Positions 33,546 through 42,654 of a stretch of DNA of 64,000 nucleotides are shown here, one piece after another (position 1 is the first letter of the stretch; every line of letters begins with the position of its first letter). The stretch comes from Peptococcaceae bacterium 1198_IL3148 (GTDB lineage: Bacteria > Bacillota > Desulfotomaculia > Desulfotomaculales > Desulfohalotomaculaceae). The translations under genes and the position numbers were made by a program. The notes beneath the pieces are model-generated. The model made no database searches and was not told the origin of the DNA. It saw only the letters and a program-made list of their open reading frames with translations. Location: positions 186,001 to 250,000 of the forward strand of contig JBAIYS010000002.1 of the NCBI GenBank assembly GCA_036763105.1, written 5' to 3'.

Positions 33546-33707
33546 CTATTCTTTTTCCCACTTATCAACAGTGTCGTTGCTATAGCGTGAGTTTGTACCC
33601 TGCTTGGGAGCAAAATTTTGTAAGGTCGGTTTTTTTACTTTAAATGATGGTGGATCATAAGAACTAATGGGGTCTGGATTTTCCCGTTGACTGGGTTTTC
33701 TTTTCAT
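33546..33707 (-). CDS. Small basic/polar protein, second of a tandem pair
   Basis: 53 residues on the minus strand, ATG 33707, with GGGGAGG about 12 bases upstream. The sequence is Pro/Ser/Lys-rich (MKRKPSQRENPDPISSYDPP, ...APKQGTNSRYSNDTVDKW) and looks disordered. It follows the 46-residue gene on the same strand by 26 bases. Small, unfolded, Lys/Asn-rich pairs of this kind resemble minor spore proteins, but I cannot place them in a SASP family. Confidence 0.55.
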   Translation of the reverse strand: MKRKPSQRENPDPISSYDPPSFKVKKPTLQNFAPKQGTNSRYSNDTVDKWEKE

Positions 33708-33733
33708 TAATTAAGTGTACCTCCCCTGAGCCT

Positions 33734-33874
33734 TTATTCGTTTATCCGTCTTTTAACGGAACCTTTACTATAGTGGGTATTACCGATTTCTTTAGGGGGA
33801 AGATCATTTAAAACTTGTTTTTTTGATTTGATTGAATTGGGGTTTTGTTGCAGGTTAGGTTTTGAATGCTCCAA
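33734..33874 (-). CDS. Small basic protein, first of a tandem pair
   Basis: 46 residues from TTG 33874 with a very strong AAAGGAGGTG seven bases upstream. Sequence MEHSKPNLQQNPNSIKSKKQ... ending HYSKGSVKRRINE; highly polar and basic. The strong site argues that the gene is real. It probably forms an operon with the next small gene. Function unknown; a minor spore-core protein is one possibility. Confidence 0.58.
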   Translation of the reverse strand: MEHSKPNLQQNPNSIKSKKQVLNDLPPKEIGNTHYSKGSVKRRINE

Positions 33875-33932
33875 TTAGCACACCTCCTTTATACCAGTAT
33901 TTCTTGTTTTGTAGATATTATTCTTTCATATA

Positions 33933-33975
33933 CTAACAAGCACTGCATAACCGCTTGTGGCGCAGTGCTTGTTAG
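33933..33975 (-). repeat. Long inverted repeat at the end of the degV gene
   Basis: CTAACAAGCACTGC (33933-33946) and GCAGTGCTTGTTAG (33962-33975) are exact complements with a 15-base loop. It lies just past the minus-strand degV stop and may terminate transcription, though no T run follows on that strand. Confidence 0.6.
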
Positions 33976-33976
33976 A

Positions 33977-34834
33977 TTAATTTTGTGCTTGGGTATAGTA
34001 AACAATGCCGATGGTGCCGGGGCCAACGTGTAAACCAATTACCGGGCCAATGGGGCATACCGGCAAATGGGTACCAACTTGTTCTTTCAGTTGTTGGGCG
34101 AGCTTAAGGGCTTCGGCTTCGCAATTTATGTGATGGATCACCGCTTCACCCAGACCCTTTTGTTTAACGTCGGACAAAAAAGTATCGATCATTTCTTGCA
34201 ACGCTCGTTCTCTTTTGCGTACCTTTTTAAATACATCTGCTTTACCATCAATAACCGTTAGAATAGGTCGTATTTGCAGTAGCGAACCTAATAATGCCGC
34301 TGCACCGCCAATGCGACCACCCTTTTGTAAATATGCCAAAGTGTTGGGTAGGAATAGAAATCGGCTTCTGGCCATGACAAACTTGGCTTGTTTAATCACT
34401 TCGTCTATACCAGCGCCCCCTTTGGCAACTCTAGCCGCTGCCAACACCGGCAGACCCAGTTCCATGCAGTTGGACTGGGAATCCAATATTTCAATGACAG
34501 CATGGGGATGTCGTTCCAGTATCATTTTTTTGGCCAGATTAGCAGTGGAAACAGTGCCGCTCATGGCGCCGGACAGAAAAATGCCCACCACAGCATGTCC
34601 ATTTAAAACAAGCTTTTCAAAAACATTGTAAAATTCTTGGGGTGGCGGTTGAGAAGAGGTAGGAATTGCTTTGGCCTGAGCCATCTTGGTATAAAAGGTT
34701 GCATTGTCTATCTCCTCTTCCCGATAGGTTTCAGTATCAATTGTTACTCCCAGCGATACTACCGATATATCATACTCATCCCGTAAATGTTGGGGGAGGT
34801 AAGAGGTGCTGTCGGTGACAATCTTTATTTTCAT
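33977..34834 (-). CDS. DegV family fatty-acid-binding protein
   Basis: 285 residues. DegV hallmarks: KIVTDSTSYLP at the N-terminus, PTSSQPPPQEF, VVGIFLSGAMSGT, ILDSQSNCMELGLPVLAA, LPNTLAYLQKGGRIGGAAALLG and RPILTVIDGKADVFKKVR, ending GPVIGLHVGPGTIGIVYY. These proteins (FakB-like) hold a fatty acid for phosphorylation by a FakA kinase; no fakA gene lies here, so partner and substrate are open. Confidence 0.93.
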   Translation of the reverse strand: MKIKIVTDSTSYLPQHLRDEYDISVVSLGVTIDTETYREEEIDNATFYTKMAQAKAIPTSSQPPPQEFYNVFEKLVLNGHAVVGIFLSGAMSGTVSTANLAKKMILERHPHAVIEILDSQSNCMELGLPVLAAARVAKGGAGIDEVIKQAKFVMARSRFLFLPNTLAYLQKGGRIGGAAALLGSLLQIRPILTVIDGKADVFKKVRKRERALQEMIDTFLSDVKQKGLGEAVIHHINCEAEALKLAQQLKEQVGTHLPVCPIGPVIGLHVGPGTIGIVYYTQAQN

Positions 34835-34835
34835 A

Positions 34836-35298
34836 TCATCTATAACCTCCGTTCATTCTTTTTAAGCCCATTAAAGCGATAACCGTTAATAATACACAGC
34901 ATAGGTACATAAATTGATCATTGGTGGCGTCCAGTACCAAACCGGCCCCTAAACTGCCCAAAACCGAGCCGAAGCCGTAGAACATATAACGTACCCCTTG
35001 ACCGGTGGATTTTAAGTTTTTTGGTACATACTGGTGGATTGTTTCTACCAATGTGGACCAAAATAGCGCAAAACAAATGCCGTGTAATATTTGTACCACT
35101 ATAATGAAATTAATATTTGTAATAAAGGCCAGCAACAGCCAGCGGATTAAATATAATAGCCAACAATAAGCCAATTTGCCAATAACTATAACCCCTATGG
35201 TTAAACATTAATGGGAGAAAGGGAATGATAATGCCATTGACAGCATGGTGGGAGGCGGTAAACACCTTCAGCAATATATTTTTGCCATTCAACTTCAT
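34836..35298 (-). pseudogene. Broken MFS transporter gene
   Basis: Two overlapping minus-strand frames carry an MFS_1-like (LacY/PP-type) N-terminus (35298 to about 35120: FTASHHAVNGIIIPFLPLMFNHRGYSYWQIGLL) and a C-terminal part (about 35170 to 34836: VVQILHGICFALFWSTLVETIHQYVP, GQGVRYMFYGFGSVLGSLGAGLVLD). Intact members are near 390 residues with twelve helices; here the middle is missing and the halves are out of frame. It abuts degV. Decay by deletion and frameshift is the simplest reading. Confidence 0.85.
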
Positions 35299-35381
35299 CC
35301 AGTCTCCTTAATAAATCCACTAATTTATACTATCATAAAGATGATGGGATAATATAAAAAATATTAGAAAGGAATTTTAAT

Positions 35382-36611
35382 ATGGAAACTACTATGCTAG
35401 AAAGATATGCTAAATTAATTGTTGAAATCGGCGTGAACATACAACAGGATCAAACGTTGGTAATTACCTCACCCATAGAATGTGCTGATTTTACCAGGTT
35501 GGTGGCTGACTTTGCCTACCAGGCCGGTGCCAGGGACGTGGTGATTCAGTGGCAGGATGAGTTGTTTTCCCACCTTCGCTATTTAAAGGCACCCGAAGCG
35601 GTATTTACTGAATTTCCTAAGTGGCGTCAGGAGTTTTACCTATCCTATGTCCGGGCTGGGGCAGCCTTTTTAAGAATTGCTGCCAACGATCCAGAACTGA
35701 TGAAGGATGTTAACCCCCTAAGAATGGCCAAAGCCCAAAAAGCTAGCAGTGCAGCGTTGGTAGAATACAATGATCGACTGATGAGTAACAAAAACACCTG
35801 GTGCGTGGTGTCAGTTCCCACCAAAGCCTGGGCCCAAAAGGTGTTTCCCCATCTGTCAGCAGAGCAGGCCATGGAAAAACTCTGGCAGGCTATATTTAAA
35901 ACTGTCCGGGTAGATACTGCAGACCCGGTTGTGGCATGGGAACAACATAAAAGCCAACTAAAGAAAAGATTGGATTTTTTAAACGGTCGAAGGTTTAAAA
36001 TACTACATTTCCAAAATTCACTGGGTACAGATTTGACAATTGAGCTTCCGGAAGATCACATTTGGTTTGGTGGTTCGGACTATACTCTTGATAAAGTGGA
36101 GTTTGTGGCTAACATACCAACGGAGGAAGTCTATACGCTACCTTTAAAAACCGGTGTTAACGGCACAGTGGTTAGTTCAATGCCGCTGAACTACAACGGC
36201 AATATAGTTGAAAACTTTTCGCTAACTTTTAAGGATGGCGAGATTGTGGGTTGCAGCGCCGAAAGGGGTTATGAGGTGTTAAAGAATTTAATTGCTACCG
36301 ATACCGGTTCTCACTATCTGGGTGAAGTGGCGTTGGTACCCTTTGATTCACCAATTTCACAGTTAAATATTTTATTTTATAACACCTTGTTTGATGAAAA
36401 TGCTTCCTGCCATTTGGCCATCGGTCAGGCCTATCCCACCTGTATCGAAAATGGTGAAAACATGAGCAAAGAGGAATTAGAAGTCCAAGGAGTTAACGAT
36501 TCGCTGGTGCATGTGGACTTTATGATTGGTACAAAGGATCTGAAAATCACTGGTATCGCTGCGTCAGGTCAAGAGATGCCGGTATTTAAAGACGGAAATT
36601 TTGCATTTTAG
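35382..36611 (+). CDS. Aminopeptidase, M29 family (AmpS/PepS-like)
   Basis: 409 residues, the family's length, with AAAGGA upstream. M29 features include the N-terminal MLERYAKLIVEIGVNIQQDQTLVI, the metal-site stretches NIPTEEVYTLPLKTGVNGTV, PLNYNGNIVENFSLTFKDGEIV, HYLGEVALVPFDSPIS and the C-terminal NDSLVHVDFMIGTKDLKITGI. It is a cytoplasmic metallo-aminopeptidase with two metal ions held by Glu, His and Asp in these motifs. Confidence 0.93.
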   Translation: METTMLERYAKLIVEIGVNIQQDQTLVITSPIECADFTRLVADFAYQAGARDVVIQWQDELFSHLRYLKAPEAVFTEFPKWRQEFYLSYVRAGAAFLRIAANDPELMKDVNPLRMAKAQKASSAALVEYNDRLMSNKNTWCVVSVPTKAWAQKVFPHLSAEQAMEKLWQAIFKTVRVDTADPVVAWEQHKSQLKKRLDFLNGRRFKILHFQNSLGTDLTIELPEDHIWFGGSDYTLDKVEFVANIPTEEVYTLPLKTGVNGTVVSSMPLNYNGNIVENFSLTFKDGEIVGCSAERGYEVLKNLIATDTGSHYLGEVALVPFDSPISQLNILFYNTLFDENASCHLAIGQAYPTCIENGENMSKEELEVQGVNDSLVHVDFMIGTKDLKITGIAASGQEMPVFKDGNFAF

Positions 36612-36771
36612 ACAAACATACCCAGTTTGAGATAAAGCATAGTGAAAAACCTGAAGAGATAAGGAAGCTGGTAAGTTTTAATGCAAAAGCTGAGGAAAGT
36701 TAATATTTTCACAAGGAATCACCTTCTTTTTGGCGAATATAGATAATAAAAGGGAGAGGGAGGAGATCTAC

Positions 36772-37089
36772 TTGGTAAGGATTATTAACTACAAGCTAGG
36801 TGACGCAGAAGAAAAATTTGAATATCAAGCTGGGGATAGCGTAGAGGTTAGGTTTGATTCAACTGCGCATTACTATTTAGACAGTAGTAAAGGAATTATC
36901 AAGTGTGACCGGCTTTCGGTATACACAAACCGAGCAAACTCGGTATCGGAAATTATGGTGGTGCCCCAGGGTGAAAACGGAACAATGCTGGCATCACTAT
37001 ATTTTGACGCTGGCAAGACGTATGCATTTGTAATAGAGAGCAAGCCGGAAATTAAAAAGATCTCAGTATCATTTAAACCTACCAATTAG
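36772..37089 (+). CDS. Unknown beta-rich protein
   Basis: 105 residues from TTG 36772, six bases after AGGAG; a longer in-frame start at 36730 would put that site inside the gene. The sequence is strand-rich (VRIINYKLGDAEEKFEYQAGDSVEVRFD, AHYYLDSSKGIIKCDRLSVYTN) and probably a small beta sandwich or barrel. No signal peptide or motif. Stands alone before a bidirectional terminator. Confidence 0.55.
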   Translation: MVRIINYKLGDAEEKFEYQAGDSVEVRFDSTAHYYLDSSKGIIKCDRLSVYTNRANSVSEIMVVPQGENGTMLASLYFDAGKTYAFVIESKPEIKKISVSFKPTN

Positions 37090-37104
37090 TTTTAACAAAT
37101 ATAA

Positions 37105-37137
37105 AAAGGGCATCCCCAGTGGGGATGCCCTTTATTA
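37105..37137. terminator. Bidirectional terminator
   Basis: AAAGGGCATCCCC (37105-37117), AGT, GGGGATGCCCTTT (37121-37133): a 13-bp perfect stem with A and T tracts at its ends, between the convergent gene at 36772-37089 and the cold-shock gene. Confidence 0.9.
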
Positions 37138-37144
37138 TGCTAGA

Positions 37145-37342
37145 TTAACGAGCAACAACGTTTGCGGCTTGAGGACCACGGTTGCCTTCAACAACTTCGA
37201 ACTCTACATTTTGACCTTCTTCTAAAGTTTTGAAGCCTTCGGATTGAATAGCGGAGAAGTGAACGAACACGTCGTTACCCTCACTGGTTTCAATAAAGCC
37301 ATAACCTTTTTCTGCATTGAACCATTTTACTGTACCAGTCAT
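37145..37342 (-). CDS. Cold-shock protein (CspA family)
   Basis: 65 residues, a complete cold-shock domain with RNP1 KGYGFIE and RNP2 VFVHFSAI, start [13 protein letters not shown] and end GPQAANV. It binds single-stranded RNA as a chaperone. A strong ribosome site (AAAGGGAGG) and a leader of about 115 bases separate it from its promoter, as usual for cold-shock messages. Confidence 0.96.
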   Translation of the reverse strand: MTGTVKWFNAEKGYGFIETSEGNDVFVHFSAIQSEGFKTLEEGQNVEFEVVEGNRGPQAANVVAR

Positions 37343-37463
37343 TTTAAAACCTCCCTTTCCTATAAATTGTCAAAAAGCTTAAAACTCAAAATCCTTGACC
37401 AATCATAGAAAACAACGAGACGGTCTTAAAATGATTTTCGTTCTTAACTTCTCAAACACTGCA

Positions 37464-37492
37464 ATAATACCACAAATTTATACCGAACGCAA
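37464..37492 (-). promoter_or_regulatory. Promoter of the cold-shock gene with long leader
   Basis: Minus strand: TTGCGT (37492-37487), 17-base spacer, TATTAT (37469-37464). The transcript would start near 37457, leaving a leader of roughly 115 bases that may fold thermally. Confidence 0.7.
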
Positions 37493-37502
37493 ACTTATTT
37501 TA

Positions 37503-38267
37503 CTACATTGAGGTATAACCACCGTCAACGGGAATAACGGCACCGGTTAAAAATGAGGACTGATCTGAAGCCAGCCATAAGCTGGCCTGAGCAATCTCGC
37601 TTGGCTGGGCAAATCTACCCAACATACTCAATTGTTTGGCATATGCTATGGGATCAAAATTAAATTGTTTCAATGCCCCTTGCAACATCGGCGTGTCAAC
37701 CGCTCCGGGGGCCACAGAGTTAATGCGAATGCCGTGGGGTGAATAGTCCAATGCACCACATTTTGTTAAACCGATAACCCCGTGTTTTGCTGCCACATAG
37801 ACAGGATTGGCCGGTTGGGGACGAATTCCACTTACGGAAGAAATATTAATAATGGATCCGCCGTCGCCCTGTTTCATCATTTGTTGTAGTTCGTATTTCA
37901 TACAAAGGGCAACCCCTTTTAAATCCACAGCAATTAAAGCATCAAAAACATCTTCCTCCATATCGGCAATGGGCTTATCATCGGGTGTGCGGGCGGCGTT
38001 ATTCACTGCCACGTCAAGACGTCCATATGTGTCTACAGCAAAATTAACCATAGCTTCAACCTCTTTGGAATTAGAAACATCAACCTTTACAAAGGCTGCG
38101 GTACCACCAGCCTCATTAATTCTTTGGGTTTCTTTTTTGCCCAGTTCTTCATTGAAGTCGGCGATAACCACTTTAGCCCCAGCAGATGCAAACAATTCTG
38201 CGGTGGAAGCCCCCATCCCCATCGCTGCTCCAGTTACAATGGCCACTTTCCCATCCAAGATACGCAT
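37503..38267 (-). CDS. Short-chain dehydrogenase/reductase
   Basis: 254 residues from ATG 38267 with GGGGAGG seven bases upstream. Classical SDR motifs: TGAAMGMG (cofactor loop), VDVSN, NNAA (about 88), catalytic serine in NISSVSGI, YVAAK (Tyr-xxx-Lys), and C-terminal SSFLTGAVIPVDGGYTS. D37 in VVIADFNEE suggests NAD(H) rather than NADP(H). Substrate cannot be told; it is of the FabG/glucose-dehydrogenase-like group. Confidence 0.92.
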   Translation of the reverse strand: MRILDGKVAIVTGAAMGMGASTAELFASAGAKVVIADFNEELGKKETQRINEAGGTAAFVKVDVSNSKEVEAMVNFAVDTYGRLDVAVNNAARTPDDKPIADMEEDVFDALIAVDLKGVALCMKYELQQMMKQGDGGSIINISSVSGIRPQPANPVYVAAKHGVIGLTKCGALDYSPHGIRINSVAPGAVDTPMLQGALKQFNFDPIAYAKQLSMLGRFAQPSEIAQASLWLASDQSSFLTGAVIPVDGGYTSM

Positions 38268-38457
38268 TGCAATTCCTCCCCACATAATAAATTTTACTTT
38301 AGGTTAAAAAATAGTACGCTTTTACTCTCATTAGCATAAAGCTCAAAAACAGTATAGAGCACTCTTGTTCATAATTCAATAAATATTCTGAATAAAGAAA
38401 AAATAAACTTTCACAGCGGTGTTTAAAAACTCGCTGCTTTTAATAATTTCGATAAGG

Positions 38458-38486
38458 TTGTTAACTGCCTATTCAGATGATATACT
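38458..38486 (+). promoter_or_regulatory. Promoter of the ankyrin-repeat gene
   Basis: TTGTTA (38458-38463), 17 bases, TATACT (38481-38486), 40 bases before the start codon and AGAAGGGGG site. Confidence 0.65.
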
Positions 38487-38528
38487 AATGGAAAGTGAAT
38501 TTAGTCACATGAGAAGGGGGTATAAATA

Positions 38529-39401
38529 ATGTTAAATTGCTCCTTTGAAACCACTGCAGAAGAATTTATTACAAAAATATATAAAGGTAATCTAAATATA
38601 GTTAAACTGTTGCTGAAAAACAATGCAAATCCCAACATAATAGTTAACTTTAATAATAAAAATATGCCTTTACTATACGTTTTAGTTAAAAATATTGAAA
38701 CGCCCAATAGATTAGAAATGATTAGGTTGTTATTGGAACATGGGGCTGACCCTAATTGTTGCGGAGAGGAAAAATTAATTAAACTGTTGTTGTTGGCAAT
38801 AAATAATAAATCAGATAAAGATCGTGTGGAAATAATCAGTTTATTGCTTAAACATGGAGCTGATCCAAATATTAATGTGATCATCCAAAATAGAATTATG
38901 CCTTTGTTAGCGGCGGTAATTGTTGCCCAGCCGATCCCTAACAGAACAGAAATAATTGAATTGCTGCTAAAACATGGTGCTAACCCCAATGTTACACTGG
39001 TTGAGGACGATATAACTATACCTCTCTGTGTATATGAACTGGTGATGAACCCTCAAAACATTGAAGAGCGATTGGCAACGCTCAATTTATTAATTAAATA
39101 TGGAGCCGATCCCAATCAACACTTCCAGGTGGAAGACTATAAAATACCGCTTTTAGGTTGGACGTTGTTAAACGTTGAAAACGTTGAAAACGTTAATATG
39201 AAAGTTGCTCAGTTACTACTAGATGCTGGAGCAGATCCAAATCTCAATATGCAAAGAGGAGAATATAAAGATACTTTATTTGGTTATGTGTTAGAAAGTT
39301 CTTTCACCAATAAAATGGAAGTAATAGAGTTGTTTTTAAAGCATGGAGCCAGTTTAAAAGAGTTAACGGCCCACAATAACTGCTACGGAGGCCTACAATA
39401 A
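38529..39401 (+). CDS. Ankyrin-repeat protein
   Basis: 290 residues built almost wholly of about seven ankyrin-like repeats, each with ...LLLxHGADPN (positions about 25-38, 62-76, 107-115, 146-154, 185-196, 227-238, 267-277). There is no signal peptide or catalytic domain, so it is a cytoplasmic protein-binding scaffold or inhibitor. The gene is more AT-rich than its neighbours. A 9-base unit AACGTTGAA is repeated near 39171-39194, inside the sixth repeat. Own promoter and terminator suggest a transferred single-gene unit. Confidence 0.88.
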   Translation: MLNCSFETTAEEFITKIYKGNLNIVKLLLKNNANPNIIVNFNNKNMPLLYVLVKNIETPNRLEMIRLLLEHGADPNCCGEEKLIKLLLLAINNKSDKDRVEIISLLLKHGADPNINVIIQNRIMPLLAAVIVAQPIPNRTEIIELLLKHGANPNVTLVEDDITIPLCVYELVMNPQNIEERLATLNLLIKYGADPNQHFQVEDYKIPLLGWTLLNVENVENVNMKVAQLLLDAGADPNLNMQRGEYKDTLFGYVLESSFTNKMEVIELFLKHGASLKELTAHNNCYGGLQ

Positions 39402-39411
39402 TGTTTAAATG

Positions 39412-39448
39412 AAACCCTTGTCCCAAGTAAAGTGAATAAGGGTTTTTT
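39412..39448 (+). terminator. Terminator of the ankyrin gene
   Basis: AAACCCTT (39412-39419) pairs with AAGGGTTT (39438-39445), then TTT. The loop is 18 bases. Confidence 0.72.
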
Positions 39449-39449
39449 A

Positions 39450-39478
39450 TTGACATTAACCAAGCAATATTTTATAGT
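39450..39478 (+). promoter_or_regulatory. Promoter of the lysA-like gene
   Basis: TTGACA (39450-39455), 17 bases, TATAGT (39473-39478); starts right at the preceding terminator. Confidence 0.75.
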
Positions 39479-39523
39479 GTTAAATCAAGAATAAACCCGA
39501 GCAAAAGAAAGGAAAGTAACCGT

Positions 39524-40789
39524 ATGAAAAGGCCCTTCGTGACTTTAGAACAATTGAGAGAAATTACAGCTAAATATCCCACTCCGTTTCACTTGTATGA
39601 TGAAAAGGGTATTAGAGAAAATGCCCGGAAGTTAAAACAAGCCTTTGCTTGGAATAAAGGTTTTAAGGAATACTTCGCGGTTAAAGCCACCCCCAACCCA
39701 GCCATTCTAAAAATTTTAAAAGAAGAAGGCTGTGGTGCCGATTGCTCATCATTAACCGAGTTAATGCTATCTCAAGCGGTGGGTTTTACCGGGGATGAAA
39801 TTGTGTTTTCTTCAAACATGACCCCAGCAGAGGACTTTGAATACGCCCACAAATTAAATGCCATCATTAATTTTGATGATATCACCCATATAGAGTTTTT
39901 TAAAAACATCGCAGCATTGCCGGAAACCGTTTGTTGTCGCTATAATCCCGGTGGACAGTTTAAAATTAGTAATGCCATTATGGATAACCCCGGCGAGGCT
40001 AAATATGGCTTAACCCGGCCCCAAATGACGGAGGCCTATAAAAGACTGCAGCAGTTAGGGGTCAAGCATTTTGGTATCCATGCATTTTTGGCCAGCAACA
40101 CCACCACCAATGAATACTATCCTGAACTGGCAAGAATTTTGTTTAAAACCGCAGTGGAGTTGCACCAAGAAACCGGTGCCCATATCGCCTTTATCAATTT
40201 ATCCGGTGGCATTGGTATTCCCTATCGTCCTGAGGAAGAGGCCGCTGATATTATGGTTATCGGTGAAGGTGTGAGGCAAGCCTATGAAGAAATATTGGTG
40301 CCCGAGGGAATGAATGATGTGGCAATCTACACCGAACTGGGCAGATATATGTTGGGACCATACGGCTGTCTGGTGGCCACTGTCATCCATGAGAAACATA
40401 TTCATAAGGATTATATCGGCCTAGATGCCTGTGCCGCTAACCTGATGCGACCGGCCATGTATGGTGCCTATCATCACATTACTGTAATGGGTAAAGAAAA
40501 TGCACCGGCAGATCACCAATATGATGTGGCCGGAGGATTATGCGAAAATAACGATAAATTTGCCATAAACCGGATGTTGCCCCGGGTTGAAGTGGGTGAT
40601 TTAATCGTCATTCACGACACCGGAGCCCACGGCTTTGCCATGGGCTACAATTATAACGGCAAACTGCGCTCGGCAGAAATCTTATTAAAAGAGAATGGTG
40701 ATACTGAACTGATCCGGCGGGCGGAGACGCCGGCGGATTACTTTGCCACCCTCGATTTTACCGATTATTTTAAAAAGAACAAATTTTAA
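39524..40789 (+). CDS. lysA: Diaminopimelate decarboxylase-like PLP enzyme
   Basis: 421 residues. Fold-type III decarboxylase motifs: PLP lysine in YFAVKATPNP (K54), GCGADCSSLTEL, GIHAFLASN, the phosphate-binding SGGIG, ELGRYML, and the second-subunit cysteine in AGGLCENNDKFA, then DTGAHGFAMGYNYNG. It should remove CO2 from meso-diaminopimelate to give lysine. Its sequence is of the divergent clostridial branch, so a related amino-acid substrate is possible. Monocistronic with its own promoter. Confidence 0.86.
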   Translation: MKRPFVTLEQLREITAKYPTPFHLYDEKGIRENARKLKQAFAWNKGFKEYFAVKATPNPAILKILKEEGCGADCSSLTELMLSQAVGFTGDEIVFSSNMTPAEDFEYAHKLNAIINFDDITHIEFFKNIAALPETVCCRYNPGGQFKISNAIMDNPGEAKYGLTRPQMTEAYKRLQQLGVKHFGIHAFLASNTTTNEYYPELARILFKTAVELHQETGAHIAFINLSGGIGIPYRPEEEAADIMVIGEGVRQAYEEILVPEGMNDVAIYTELGRYMLGPYGCLVATVIHEKHIHKDYIGLDACAANLMRPAMYGAYHHITVMGKENAPADHQYDVAGGLCENNDKFAINRMLPRVEVGDLIVIHDTGAHGFAMGYNYNGKLRSAEILLKENGDTELIRRAETPADYFATLDFTDYFKKNKF

Positions 40790-40797
40790 ACTACCGA

Positions 40798-42654
40798 TTA
40801 ACAGTTTGCCCCAGCGCCGGTAAATTGGCTTTGATAAAGCTCCGCATAAAAGCCACCTTTATCCAGCAGTTGTTGGTGATTGCCCTGTTCAATAATGGTG
40901 CCATTATTCATGACTAGAATTAAATCCGCATGCCGAATGGTGGACAGCCGGTGGGCAATGACAAAGCTGGTTCTACCCTTCATCAATTTAGTCATCGCCC
41001 TTTGAATAAAGATTTCTGTCCTTGTATCCACACTGCTGGTGGCTTCGTCTAGAACCAGTATCGTAGGGTCGGCCAGCAATGCTCGGGCAATGGTTAACAA
41101 TTGCTTCTGCCCTTGGGAAATGTTAGAGGCTTCTTCGTTCAGCATGGTGTTGTAACCGTCGGGCAACGTTCTAATAAAGTGATCGGCGTTGGCTGCCTTG
41201 GCGGCCCGAACCACATCTTGCTCCGTTGCACCGGTGCGACCATAGGCGATATTATCCCGAATGGTGCCGTTAAAGAGCCAGGTGTCTTGTAGTACCATGC
41301 CAAACATACTGCGCAAATGCTCTCGCTTCATGTCCCTAATGTTTATGCCATCAATGGTTATTTTTCCATCATCCAGCTCGTAAAAACGCATCAGCAAATT
41401 GATCAGAGTGGTTTTGCCCGCTCCGGTGGGTCCCACAATGGCAATAACCTGTCCTGGTTTAACCTGGATATTCATGTTTGTCATTAGAGGCTGACCTGGT
41501 TGATAACCAAACTTTACCTCTTGAAATTCCACTGCCCCTTGGGGAGAGTGGATTGTTTTGGCATCTTTTTTGTCTGGAATTTCTTCTGGCTCATCCAACA
41601 GTTCAAAAATTCGCTCTGCCGAGGCAACGGTGGACTGAATAATATTGGCAATATTGGCCGTTTGGGTGATGGGTTGGGTAAACTGCCGCGAATATTGGAT
41701 AAAGGCTTGAATATCGCCAATTTTCAGCGTTTGTTGGGTGACAAATATACCGCCGATCACCGAGATCAGTACATAGGCGAGGTTGCCAATTAGGTTCATC
41801 AGCGGCATAATACTGCCGGAGATGAATTGGGCTTTCCAACCTGAGCGGTAAAGTTTTTCATTTATCTTGTTAAATTCAGCGATGGACTGTTGCTCAAGGC
41901 CGAAGGCTTTGACTATTTGATGGCCGGTGAACATTTCTTCTACGTGACCGCTTATTTCGCCCAACGCCTGTTGTTGATCGGCAAATTGCTTTTGCGACCT
42001 GCTGGCCAGCGCTTTAGTCACCAGCACATAAAAGGGTAGTGTGAGCATAATAATCAGTGTTAGCAGGGGACTGATGGTTAGCATCATGATGATTACCCCC
42101 ACCAACGTCACAATGGCAGAAATAAATTGGGTGATGCTTTGTTGTAAGGTGGAACTGATGTTATCCACATCATTGGTAACGCGACTAAGAATTTCGCCGT
42201 GGCTGTGGGTGTCAAAAAATTTAATGGGCAACCGGGGCAGTTTGTCATTGACCTCGTTGCGCAGCGTAAAAACTGTTTTTTGGGTCACTCCGATGATGAT
42301 ATATTGCTGTACATAGGAAAAAATCGAACTGGTAAAATATAACCCGGCCAAAATAGCAAGAATTTGCATGATGTAATGGAAATCTATGCCAGCACCGGGG
42401 GCACCGTTCAATTTCATCATCATACCTTCAAAAATTTTAGTAATGGCTAAGCCAAGGACTTTGGGGCTCAAAATATTAAAAATTGAGCTTAGTATCGTTG
42501 CTAAAAAAACTAATATCAATTGTCTTTGGAAAGGCTTTAAATATTTCACCAGTCGGCGAAATGTCCCTTTAAAATCCTTGCTTTTTTCCACCGGCATAGC
42601 CATTCTTGGCCCGCCGTGGCCGTGCTTTACCCTTGGTTGATGCTTGTTACTCAT
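40798..42654 (-). CDS. ABC exporter half-transporter (second gene of a heterodimer)
   Basis: 618 residues from ATG 42654 (GGAGG upstream; overlapping the previous gene's stop as ATGA). Six-helix membrane domain (about 45-330) and ATPase with Walker A GPTGAGKT, signature NISQGQKQLLTIARAL, Walker B ILVLDEATSSVD and H-loop FVIAHRLST. The signature is ISQGQ and the Walker B has the catalytic Glu, as in the TM288-like partner. A His-rich N-terminus (KHQPRVKHGHGG) precedes the membrane domain. Exports lipids or drugs. Confidence 0.93.
   Translation of the reverse strand: MSNKHQPRVKHGHGGPRMAMPVEKSKDFKGTFRRLVKYLKPFQRQLILVFLATILSSIFNILSPKVLGLAITKIFEGMMMKLNGAPGAGIDFHYIMQILAILAGLYFTSSIFSYVQQYIIIGVTQKTVFTLRNEVNDKLPRLPIKFFDTHSHGEILSRVTNDVDNISSTLQQSITQFISAIVTLVGVIIMMLTISPLLTLIIMLTLPFYVLVTKALASRSQKQFADQQQALGEISGHVEEMFTGHQIVKAFGLEQQSIAEFNKINEKLYRSGWKAQFISGSIMPLMNLIGNLAYVLISVIGGIFVTQQTLKIGDIQAFIQYSRQFTQPITQTANIANIIQSTVASAERIFELLDEPEEIPDKKDAKTIHSPQGAVEFQEVKFGYQPGQPLMTNMNIQVKPGQVIAIVGPTGAGKTTLINLLMRFYELDDGKITIDGINIRDMKREHLRSMFGMVLQDTWLFNGTIRDNIAYGRTGATEQDVVRAAKAANADHFIRTLPDGYNTMLNEEASNISQGQKQLLTIARALLADPTILVLDEATSSVDTRTEIFIQRAMTKLMKGRTSFVIAHRLSTIRHADLILVMNNGTIIEQGNHQQLLDKGGFYAELYQSQFTGAGANC

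Noticed and set aside
34836-35298. Second selenoprotein or readthrough at the split MFS gene
   Set aside because: The two parts are in different frames, the middle of the protein is absent and no in-frame TGA joins them; a decayed gene explains it.
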